Of a stretch of 12,635 bases of DNA, positions 7,219-12,630 are shown one piece after another. Positions within the stretch are counted from its first letter, which is position 1. Each line of letters begins with the position of its first letter. The notes beneath the pieces are model-generated. The model was given only the letters and a program-made list of their open reading frames with translations, ran no database searches and was not told the DNA's origin. The stretch comes from Actinomyces sp. ICM47 (lineage in GTDB: Bacteria > Actinomycetota > Actinomycetes > Actinomycetales > Actinomycetaceae): positions 1 through 12,635 of the forward strand of contig NZ_ALCA01000096.1 in the NCBI RefSeq assembly GCF_000278725.1, written 5' to 3'. Made by a program: the position numbers and the translations under genes.

Positions 7219-8732
7219 GCGTTTACTCCGTTCGCTTCTTCCTGGCCGACGGTGGCCAGTTCCATGATGTTTTCTTGGGTGGCTTCCTCGTTGTCGAGGG
7301 TGCCAATAATGCGGCCGTGGGCCATGACGGCGATGCGGTTCGCCAGGCGCAGGACCTCGGGCAGTTCCGAGGAGATGACGATGATCGCCTTACCCTGCTT
7401 CGCTAGGTTTTCAAGCAGCGTGTAGATTTCGTCCTTCGCACCCACGTCAATGCCGCGCGTGGGTTCGTCGAAGATAAGGACCTCAGAGTCACGCTCCAGC
7501 CACTTGGCCACGACAACCTTCTGCTGGTTACCGCCCGACAGAGAACGGACCTCGACGTCAACGCTGGGGGTGCGCGTGCGCAGCTTCCCCACGTACTCCT
7601 GGGCGACCTTGCGCAGCTTCTCCGTCGCGACGACCGACGCCTTGGTGAAGTGGTCCATGGCAGCCATGCCCGTGTTGAAGGAAATGTCCTTGTCCAGGAG
7701 CAGGCCGAACTGCTTGCGGTCCTCGGACAGGTAGCCGATGCCATGCTTGACGGCATCCGAGGCGCTCTTGATCGACACCTTCTTGCCGTGGACGTAGATG
7801 CTGCCCTCGGTGTGGGGATCAGCTCCGAACAGAGCGCGGGCTACCTCGGTGCGACCGGCACCAACCAGTCCCGCAAAGCCGAAGATTTCGCCCTTCTTGA
7901 CCTCGAAGGAGACGTCGTGGACAACCTTGACTGTCGACAGGTTCTCGACGCGCAGGACGACCTCGTCGGAGATCGGCTTGGTGGTGGGGCGCGCGTCGGC
8001 GGGCACCTCGCGACCGACCATCATCTTGACGACCTCACGCATGGGCGTGGTAGCCGTCTCAACCGTGCCGACGTACTTGCCGTCGCGCAGCACGGAGATG
8101 CGGTTGGTCAGCTCGGTAAGCTCGGGCATGCGGTGCGTAATGAAGATCAGACCGGTCGTCGGGCAGACAAAATCGCGCACGAGTTCAAACAGCGACTCGG
8201 TCTCGGTCGTCGTCAGAGGAGCCGTGGGCTCGTCCATGACGAGGATCTTTGAGTCAAAGGACAGTGCGCGAGCAATCTCCACCATCTGCAGACGGGCGAC
8301 CGGCAGGTCGCGACAGTAGGCGGTCGGATCGATCTTCATATTGAGGCGCTCGAACAGCTCGTAGGCGTCGCGCACCATCTTGCGATCATCAATGTAGGAC
8401 CACTTCGAGGAACCCGGACGACCGAGGTACAGGTTCTGGGCAACAGTCAGGTCAGGAACAATGTTGAGTTCCTGGTGGATGATCGACAGGCCGAGGTCAC
8501 GGGCGTGCTCAGGCGACTGAATGTCAACCTGCTCGCCCTGCAGCCAGATTTCTCCGCCCGGGTCGGCCTTGTGAATACCGGTGAGCACCTTCATGAGCGT
8601 GGACTTACCCGCTCCGTTCTCACCGCAGAGACCCAAGACTTCACCGGGGCGAAGGTCGAGGTCCACGTCGGACAGCGCCTTCACGCCGGGGAACGTCTTC
8701 GAGATCCCCTTTAGCTCTAGTAAGTTCGTCAC
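7215..8732 (-). CDS. Sugar ABC transporter ATP-binding protein, two NBDs (RbsA/MglA type)
   Basis: A 505-residue protein with two fused nucleotide-binding domains, the arrangement of ribose/galactose-type importers. In the first domain the Walker A is GENGAGKST (37-45), with Walker B ILVMDEPTAPLT. Its signature is the degenerate LPVARLQMVEIARAL. The second domain has GLVGAGRTEVAR in place of Walker A (no lysine, typical of this class), the signature LSGGNQQK, and VLIFDEPTRGID. The start is GTG at 8732, after AGGGGTGAGAAGT. It is the first gene of the fucose operon, 51 bp downstream of the palindromic operator. Confidence 0.95.
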   Translation of the reverse strand: MTNLLELKGISKTFPGVKALSDVDLDLRPGEVLGLCGENGAGKSTLMKVLTGIHKADPGGEIWLQGEQVDIQSPEHARDLGLSIIHQELNIVPDLTVAQNLYLGRPGSSKWSYIDDRKMVRDAYELFERLNMKIDPTAYCRDLPVARLQMVEIARALSFDSKILVMDEPTAPLTTTETESLFELVRDFVCPTTGLIFITHRMPELTELTNRISVLRDGKYVGTVETATTPMREVVKMMVGREVPADARPTTKPISDEVVLRVENLSTVKVVHDVSFEVKKGEIFGFAGLVGAGRTEVARALFGADPHTEGSIYVHGKKVSIKSASDAVKHGIGYLSEDRKQFGLLLDKDISFNTGMAAMDHFTKASVVATEKLRKVAQEYVGKLRTRTPSVDVEVRSLSGGNQQKVVVAKWLERDSEVLIFDEPTRGIDVGAKDEIYTLLENLAKQGKAIIVISSELPEVLRLANRIAVMAHGRIIGTLDNEEATQENIMELATVGQEEANGVNA

Positions 8733-8783
8733 TTCTCACCCCTTGGGTACCAGTAACTTCTCTGTTTCTGGAGTTTGCTCCCT

Positions 8784-8809
8784 CGTTTTCGTTAACGCTA
8801 ACGGAAACG
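8784..8809. promoter_or_regulatory. LacI-type operator of the fucose operon
   Basis: A 26-bp palindrome centred between 8796 and 8797 matches its own reverse complement at 24 of 26 positions. The core reads GTTAACGCTAAC on the plus strand and the half-sites extend outward as CGTTTTC and GGAAACG. The central CG dinucleotide is what the leucine in the hinge helix of LacI-family proteins targets, and the operon encodes such a protein. It lies 51 bp before the first gene's GTG, the right place for repression. I could not identify convincing -35 and -10 boxes beside it. Confidence 0.8.
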
Positions 8810-8865
8810 TATCCGAAGGAACGCCCTCTTTGGCGTCCCCCCAAGAGTAAGTCATCAGACGAGCG

Positions 8866-8890
8866 CGCGCGAGTTAAATTAGCTCGCGCG
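8866..8890 (-). terminator. Stem-loop after the alkyltransferase-like gene
   Basis: CGCGCGAG (8866-8873) and CTCGCGCG (8883-8890) form a perfect 8-bp GC stem with a 9-nt AT-rich loop, 36 bp past the stop codon of the alkyltransferase-like gene. No U-run follows on the minus strand, so it is a probable but not classical terminator insulating the fucose operon promoter. Confidence 0.5.
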
Positions 8891-8926
8891 TAACCGAATT
8901 GAAATTTAATCGAAAGTCGATAAACC

Positions 8927-9277
8927 TTACAATTCCGGGCTTTCTAGCATGTTCTTGCGGACGGTTCGCGCGACACCATCGAGCCACTCCTGATCGACAA
9001 GACACTGCCCGAGCAACACCTTCCCGCGTGTCGGATCGTGAGGAATCCCCTCCCTCTCCCACTCAAACACGCCCCGACCTCGTACGGTTGTCGGAAAAGT
9101 TCCGTGAACGTTCACGACGCGCCACCACGGGACACCACCACCCCAATCATGCATGATCCGCCCAACAACGCGCGGACCGGTCCCCACCGCGCGCGCGATC
9201 ATCCCGTAGGTCGCCACCCGCCCCGGCGGAATCTCCTCCACAACGCGCAACACCGCCTCAACCAGTTCCTCGCGCAC
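8927..9277 (-). CDS. Alkyltransferase-like protein (MGMT-family DNA-binding, no active Cys)
   Basis: A 116-residue protein matching the DNA-binding domain of O6-alkylguanine-DNA alkyltransferases. The conserved features are IPPGRVATYGMIARAVG (16-32), PRVVGRIMH (35-43) and VPWWRVVNVHG (49-59). In active transferases this last motif is PCHRV with the acceptor cysteine; here tryptophan takes that place, as in alkyltransferase-like proteins that bind O6-alkylguanine and hand the lesion to nucleotide excision repair. The GTG at 9277 follows GGAGAGGGG; the long upstream frame lacks similarity and starts inside the opposite reading of the next gene. It lies 95 bp downstream of the interrupted phosphodiesterase gene and may be transcribed with it. 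Confidence 0.88.
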   Translation of the reverse strand: MREELVEAVLRVVEEIPPGRVATYGMIARAVGTGPRVVGRIMHDWGGGVPWWRVVNVHGTFPTTVRGRGVFEWEREGIPHDPTRGKVLLGQCLVDQEWLDGVARTVRKNMLESPEL

Positions 9278-9334
9278 AGCCCCTCTCCTCTCTCGCCGAT
9301 CCCGACAACGCAACCACAGCCTCGTCCCCCAGGG

Positions 9335-9363
9335 CCGGGCGCACCCACGGCAGGCGCGCCCGG
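9335..9363 (-). repeat. GC stem-loop between phosphodiesterase and alkyltransferase-like genes
   Basis: CCGGGCGC (9335-9342) and GCGCCCGG (9356-9363) are perfect inverted copies around a 13-nt loop, 10 bp past the TAG stop of the phosphodiesterase frame. No U-tract follows. It may be a weak terminator or processing element. Confidence 0.4.
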
Positions 9364-9372
9364 AGCACGCAC

Positions 9373-10176
9373 CTAGGGGTGAACCTTCGACGGCGAGGAC
9401 ACCATCAGGCCGGTCGCACCGGCCGCGAGCGCCTGCTTGGCCTGCCCAGGGTTCGTGATGATGTGCGTGATCGTCGGGCGCTTGGCCGCCTTGAGCGCGC
9501 TCCATGCCTCCGGGCGCGCGTTCCACTCCATCCCCAGCACATCCCACTGCGAGAGCTTCACCGACGCCAGCTCGTTGGGGTAGAGCATCGCCATCGTCAT
9601 ATACCCGCGGGCCTTCGCGCGAGCCGAACTCGTACCCTTCGCGAACGTCTTCCACAGGACGCGACGCTCAGGGTGACCGCCGAACGCCCGGTGCAGGTAC
9701 TCGAAGAGCTCGGCCTCCGCAGCCAAGTCCCCCTTGTTCTTCTGGTCCTGGGACGACGTCGTCTTATGGTCGATCGCAAGCACCACGTTGGAGGGAATTC
9801 ACTCGACGATGTCGCTCAAGCGCAGGAACGGGCCCGAGGCCTGACGCAGCTTACTGAGCGTCGACCACGGAGTCTTCCAAATCTGATAATCCGTCCCCGG
9901 CACGTTGCGTGTCGTCTTCCAATCGTGGATCGCCACGAAATCGCCGGAGGCGCAGCGGCGCACCGAGACCTCCAACGCCTTGAAACCCGCGCGCAACGAC
10001 GCATCCAGCCCCTGGCGCGTGTACTCGGGAAACTCCGTCCCACCCATTCTGTGGGCAATGTAGAACGGGCGACCGGCCAGGAGCCTTTTGACATAGTGCG
10101 GGCCGAGGGCGTCCACCTCCTGATCCACCGCCGTCTCAGTCCCCATCGTGACGTCGCTGACTGATTCGCGTGCCAT
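9373..10176 (-). pseudogene. Glycerophosphodiester phosphodiesterase family gene interrupted by in-frame TGA
   Basis: The ATG at 10176 (GAAAGG nine bases before it) opens a GDPD-type TIM-barrel enzyme, which would hydrolyse glycerophosphodiesters. The first 125 codons show the family N-terminus: HRMGGTEFPEYT (42-53), a Glu at 69 in ALEVSVRR, and AIHDWKTT with His84-Asp85. Codon 126 is TGA (9799-9801). The same frame then continues to a TAG at 9373 with the normal C-terminal half, including WDVLGMEWN and ITNPGQAKQALAAGATGLMVSSP. Full length would be 267 residues. No frameshift is needed, so a single base change explains the break. The usual E-x-D-V metal motif here reads E-V-S-V. A sequencing error or readthrough is possible. 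Confidence 0.8.
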
Positions 10177-10300
10177 GCGTGCTTGCCTTTCAAATTGTTG
10201 GCGCATCTGCCAGGCCGGTCCCAGCTAGCGGCTCGCACGGCCTTGACCGAAGCGAACACCCGGACCGCCGGAGCATCAACGCACCTGGAAACGACAGTGA

Positions 10301-10306
10301 ATTATA
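10301..10306 (-). promoter_or_regulatory. Sigma-A -10 box for the phosphodiesterase gene
   Basis: The minus strand reads a perfect TATAAT 125 bp before the ATG at 10176, in the gap after the upstream gene. A -35 at standard distance is weak; CTGACA (10320-10325) is close to consensus but only 13 bp away. TGTCAGG (10320-10326) and CCTGACA (10350-10356) form an inverted repeat over the -35 region that could bind a regulator. The rest of the 10177-10404 gap shows no gene. Confidence 0.6.
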
Positions 10307-10404
10307 GGCCCGAGTCGTTTGTCAGGTCCCAGCCTGATGCCGATTGCGTCCTGACAGGTGCGCGCCATCTCGCCTCATTACCGAGGCACACCCGGGTCGG
10401 GCGA

Positions 10405-11487
10405 TCAGGCGCGAGGATCGTCCGGCAGTTCAATCATCTTCGCCACCGCCCGCAGGACAGCCTTCGGATCCACCGGCACAACAGCCAGGTCCGTGGGCTC
10501 AATCCGATCGAAGCCAGCGTCCGGCCCCTCGGCCGAGGAATCAGATCCGGAGAAGTCGGCCACGGCCTCGTCCCGGGGAGCGGCAGGCTCCCCCACCGTA
10601 GGCACCCCGAGCGCGTTGCCGACCTGATAGGTCACGCCCGCGACGTCGAGGACGCGCAGCTCACTGTCCACGCTGTCCCAGCCGGCACTCTCACGTGAAC
10701 ACGAGAACGTCAGCGCGTGGAAATCACCCGCACGCAGCGCATCCCCCACCGGTGAGCCGACCGGGGAGACAACCGACAGATCCGTGAGCGTACGGAAAGT
10801 GCGCGTCAAAGGTCGGCGCCCCATCAGCATCGCGTCCTCTGGAAGCCAGCGCAGCCCGTCAATAACACCCGTGCGCGGCCCCAGGCGCGTGTAGCCGCGA
10901 ACAAAGCCGACGATCTCACTCGGAAGGATCTCATCAACCTTGACGGAACGGTTGGTGTGAATCTCCACGAGAGCACGCTCGCGGTTGAACCAGACGCGCA
11001 TGAGCCGAGGCCGTCTCCAGCCGCGCGAATGAACCGCCCACACGTCGAGGCGGCGCGATGCCCACGCGCGCGGGGACGCCGCCCAGACGACCTCCGGGCC
11101 GTTTGTCATCTCCTCTTCGAGGCTGAGGTAGCGACGCCGTTCAAGCGTGACCTTACCGAGGTGGCTCGCCGTGTAACGCGGCGGGAAAGATTCGCCGGGG
11201 TCGGGGCCGCCCCACACATCCTCCACCGTCACCAGACGATCCCGATCACCCGGGCCGCGCGGCGTCTCCTGCCAGCGCTGCCACGCGTCGGCGAGCTCAC
11301 TGTAGCGCTCCCGCAAGGCCGCCGTTCGCTCCGCGTCCGGAGGTTGAATGCCGCGTGGCTTCGCGCTCGGGTTTGTTCCCGCATCCGGGTGAACCAGGAC
11401 ATGGACGCCGTAGGCGAAGATGCACGCGGCGATCAAGAGAACCACGACGACAGCATTCCACGATTCTGGCACGGTCACCAACCCCAC
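10405..11487 (-). CDS. Single-span membrane protein of unknown function
   Basis: I do not recognise the family. The 360-residue product begins with a hydrophobic segment at about 10-32 (WNAVVVVLLIAACIFAYGVHV), followed by a proline-rich linker and a large soluble part. That part contains an acidic/basic helical stretch near 52-68, a central Arg/Trp-rich region (MRVWFNRERALVEIH), and a Gly/Ser/Asp-rich low-complexity stretch before the end. There is no signal peptidase motif, so it is probably anchored by its N-terminus. I chose the GTG at 11487 because CGGAGG precedes it by nine bases; the ATG at 11505 has no ribosome binding site and abuts the tRNA terminator. Codon use fits a real gene, and the frame's earlier part overlaps the tRNA and is discarded. 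Confidence 0.75.
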   Translation of the reverse strand: MGLVTVPESWNAVVVVLLIAACIFAYGVHVLVHPDAGTNPSAKPRGIQPPDAERTAALRERYSELADAWQRWQETPRGPGDRDRLVTVEDVWGGPDPGESFPPRYTASHLGKVTLERRRYLSLEEEMTNGPEVVWAASPRAWASRRLDVWAVHSRGWRRPRLMRVWFNRERALVEIHTNRSVKVDEILPSEIVGFVRGYTRLGPRTGVIDGLRWLPEDAMLMGRRPLTRTFRTLTDLSVVSPVGSPVGDALRAGDFHALTFSCSRESAGWDSVDSELRVLDVAGVTYQVGNALGVPTVGEPAAPRDEAVADFSGSDSSAEGPDAGFDRIEPTDLAVVPVDPKAVLRAVAKMIELPDDPRA

Positions 11488-11510
11488 CCCCGATTGCCTC
11501 CGCATATGAA

Positions 11511-11542
11511 CAAAAAGCCCCGAGTCCTTAAGGACCCGGGGC
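11511..11542 (-). terminator. Intrinsic terminator of tRNA-Asn
   Basis: Arms at 11517-11527 and 11532-11542 form an 11-bp GC-rich stem (one G-U pair on the minus strand) around a TTAA tetraloop. It is followed on the minus strand by TTTTT (11512-11516). It begins 6 bp after the tRNA 3' end and is the only classical rho-independent terminator in the window. Confidence 0.92.
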
Positions 11543-11547
11543 GTCTG

Positions 11548-11619
11548 CTCCTGCGACTGGATTCGAACCAGTAACCGTCCGATTAACAGTCGGATGCTCT
11601 GCCGTTGAGCTACGCAGGA
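11548..11619 (-). tRNA. tRNA-Asn (anticodon GTT)
   Basis: The 72-nt minus-strand sequence folds as a standard tRNA. The acceptor arms are TCCTGCG and CGCAGGA. The D arm has GCTC and GAGC. The anticodon arm is TCCGA-CTGTTAA-TCGGA with anticodon GTT at 11585-11587. The T arm is ACTGG-TTCGAAT-CCAGT. The discriminator base is G and CCA is not encoded (CAG follows). A promoter lies upstream and an intrinsic terminator directly downstream, so it is a single-gene transcription unit. Confidence 0.97.
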
Positions 11620-11634
11620 TTGCGACAAGAGAAG

Positions 11635-11664
11635 ATATTAGCAGGGCACCTTCGAAACTGGCAA
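11635..11664 (-). promoter_or_regulatory. Promoter of tRNA-Asn
   Basis: On the minus strand TTGCCA (11659-11664) and TAATAT (11635-11640) are separated by 18 bp, and the -10 box lies 15 bp before the mature tRNA 5' end. This leaves room for a short leader removed by RNase P. Confidence 0.7.
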
Positions 11665-11805
11665 GCCAGAAAGCCCGATCCAAAATATGCACCGCGTCAC
11701 GCTTTGTTGATCGACTTGAAACACTCCCGGTATTGGCTCGACCAGCAGCACGACGCAACCTCAAGTAGCCCTAGCATCCCTACGGTCTGGCGTGCACGCT
11801 AGCAT

Positions 11806-11905
11806 CGCTGTTCCGCACGCAAACCCGCTGTTCCGCACGTAAACCCGCTGTTCCGCACCCAAACCCGCTGTTCCGCACCCAAACCCGCTGTTCGGCACGT
11901 GGGCA
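11806..11905. repeat. Array A: five tandem 20-bp units
   Basis: The unit CGCTGTTCCGCACGTAAACC is repeated exactly every 20 bp at 11806, 11826, 11846 and 11866, with variation only at the two bases after GCAC (GC, GT, CC, CC). A fifth unit at 11886 keeps CGCTGTTC-GCACGT and then diverges. The units are contiguous with no spacers, so this is not a CRISPR. The 20-bp period is close to two helical turns, which would place the TTCCGCAC cores on one DNA face. Confidence 0.9.
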
Positions 11906-11924
11906 GCCTCGCCAAGGCTCCGAT

Positions 11925-12013
11925 CAGCGGGTTAACGTGCGGAAGAGAGGTCCCAGGCTCTAGGTAGGAGGCCCACGTGCGGAAGAGAAGCACAAGCCAC
12001 GGGTAGGAAGCCC
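11925..12013. repeat. Inverted copies of the array A motif in a 40-bp repeat
   Basis: Positions 11925-11944 are the reverse complement of 11831-11850 with a single mismatch in 20. A second inverted copy (11971-11984) matches 11891-11904 with one mismatch in 14. The inverted copies sit in a degenerate 40-bp direct repeat starting at ACGTGCGGAAGAGA (11935 and 11975), each ending in GGTAGGA-GCCC, with a partial third start near 12014. The whole block could fold into a large hairpin with array A. Confidence 0.8.
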
Positions 12014-12115
12014 GCGTGCACGTCACGACGGTGTCCGAAAATTTAGTGATGTAGCGAAACATGAGGTCCGGGCTGCGGGACTCATAGACGCCGGGGTGGC
12101 CTGGCGATTACCTAT

Positions 12116-12229
12116 GCGGATAGGTTATGACGATGCGGATAGGTTATGACGATGCGGATAGGTTATCGCCACGCGGATAGGTTATGACGATGCGGATAGG
12201 TTATCGCCACGCGGATAGGTTAATAAGCT
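12116..12229. repeat. Array B: six tandem 19-bp units
   Basis: GCGGATAGGTTAT recurs exactly every 19 bp at 12116, 12135, 12154, 12173, 12192 and 12211; the sixth copy reads GCGGATAGGTTAA. The remaining six bases are of two kinds: GACGAT (units 1, 2, 4) and CGCCAC (units 3, 5); the last unit ends TAAGCT. The 13-bp constant core with a switching 6-bp tail suggests expansion by unequal exchange of a two-unit block. Confidence 0.93.
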
Positions 12230-12273
12230 ATCCGTATGCTCATAACCTATCCATGAAGCAACAACCTATCCGC
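12228..12273. repeat. Inverted copies of the array B core
   Basis: Directly after array B the core appears in the opposite orientation: CTATCCG at 12228-12234 (partial), ATAACCTATCC at 12242-12252, and AACCTATCCGC at 12263-12273. Spacing is about 20 bp. A further ACCTATCC is found at 12367-12374 inside array C. The direct and inverted copies can pair to give alternative hairpins. Confidence 0.85.
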
Positions 12274-12297
12274 GTAGACACTATGCGAGGAAACCGT

Positions 12298-12414
12298 TGC
12301 ACTAGTTCCGCATGCGATGCACTAGCAGCTGAGCAGTGCAATGCCACCCCACATAGTGCGATACCCACCTATCCAGTGCAATACCCGCGAGCGATGCGAT
12401 CAATTGCAAATCCC
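12298..12414. repeat. Array C: six degenerate 18-20-bp units
   Basis: Units begin with TGC(A/G)(A/C)T at 12298, 12318, 12337, 12357, 12377 and 12395, giving steps of 20, 19, 20, 20 and 18 bp. The first two share TGCACTAG; the third to fifth share TGC(A/G)AT(A/G)CC. Conservation is low beyond the unit starts, so this reads as an older or less constrained array than A and B. Confidence 0.6.
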
Positions 12415-12430
12415 GGCAGCACCGCCGGCA

Positions 12431-12569
12431 TGGAGGGTGCCGGAGGGTCCGGATAGCCTAGCTGCGGTACCCATGGGCGGCGGCGGGGCCTGACCGAGCT
12501 TCGAGGGGAAGCTCCACCACACACAGCGACACAAGCGACGCCAGTGTGGAGGGCGCCGGAGGGTCCGGA
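12431..12569. repeat. 23-bp direct repeat pair
   Basis: The sequence at 12431-12453 (TGGAGGG-GCCGGAGGGTCCGGA) recurs at 12547-12569 with one difference in 23, 116 bp apart. Each copy itself contains two GGAGGG steps. A small AGCTTC/GAAGCT hairpin (12497-12513) lies between them. The function is unknown; the pair could bound a deletion-prone segment. Confidence 0.75.
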
Positions 12570-12585
12570 GGGCACGGGCGGGCTT

Positions 12586-12630
12586 CGAGATCGACCACTC
12601 CGAGCCGCAGGCTCGCGTGTGGCGATCTCG
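12586..12630. repeat. 45-nt imperfect palindrome (large hairpin)
   Basis: Outer arms CGAGATCG (12586-12593) and CGATCTCG (12623-12630) pair perfectly, then CCAC with GTGG, then CGAGCC with GGCTCG around a GCA loop. The result is 18 base pairs broken by a one-base bulge and a small internal loop. No U-tract is seen before the window ends, so a terminator, a dispersed palindromic element or an RNA structure are all open. Confidence 0.7.

Noticed and set aside
8821..8836. ACGCC/GGCGT hairpin upstream of the operator
   Set aside because: The 5-bp stem is too weak in GC-rich DNA to call a terminator or leader element.
9278..9655. N-terminal extension of the alkyltransferase-like frame
   Set aside because: The added residues lack family similarity and overlap the phosphodiesterase gene; the GTG at 9277 has a good ribosome binding site.
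9799..9801. TGA as selenocysteine or as a reassigned sense codon
   Set aside because: TGA ends other genes here (fucI, permease-ATPase junction, binding protein), and no selenocysteine insertion structure or redox motif is evident.
11548..11619. tRNA-Asn as an attachment site of an integrated element
   Set aside because: I found no duplicated tRNA 3' end and no integrase gene in the window; the neighbouring repeats alone do not show integration.
12030..12056. Possible insertion-sequence end (GTGTCCGAAAATTTAGTGAT)
   Set aside because: The sequence loosely resembles some IS termini, but no transposase trace, partner inverted repeat or target duplication is visible.
11799..12062. 87-residue minus-strand frame with repeated Ala-Glu-Gln-Arg segments
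   Set aside because: It simply translates the 20-bp array and has no ribosome binding site or recognisable domain.
11806..12229. Tandem arrays A and B as CRISPR
   Set aside because: The units are contiguous 19-20 bp repeats without unique spacers, and no cas gene is nearby.
12184..12456. 90-residue plus-strand frame
   Set aside because: It runs through arrays B and C, has no ribosome binding site and shows no family pattern.
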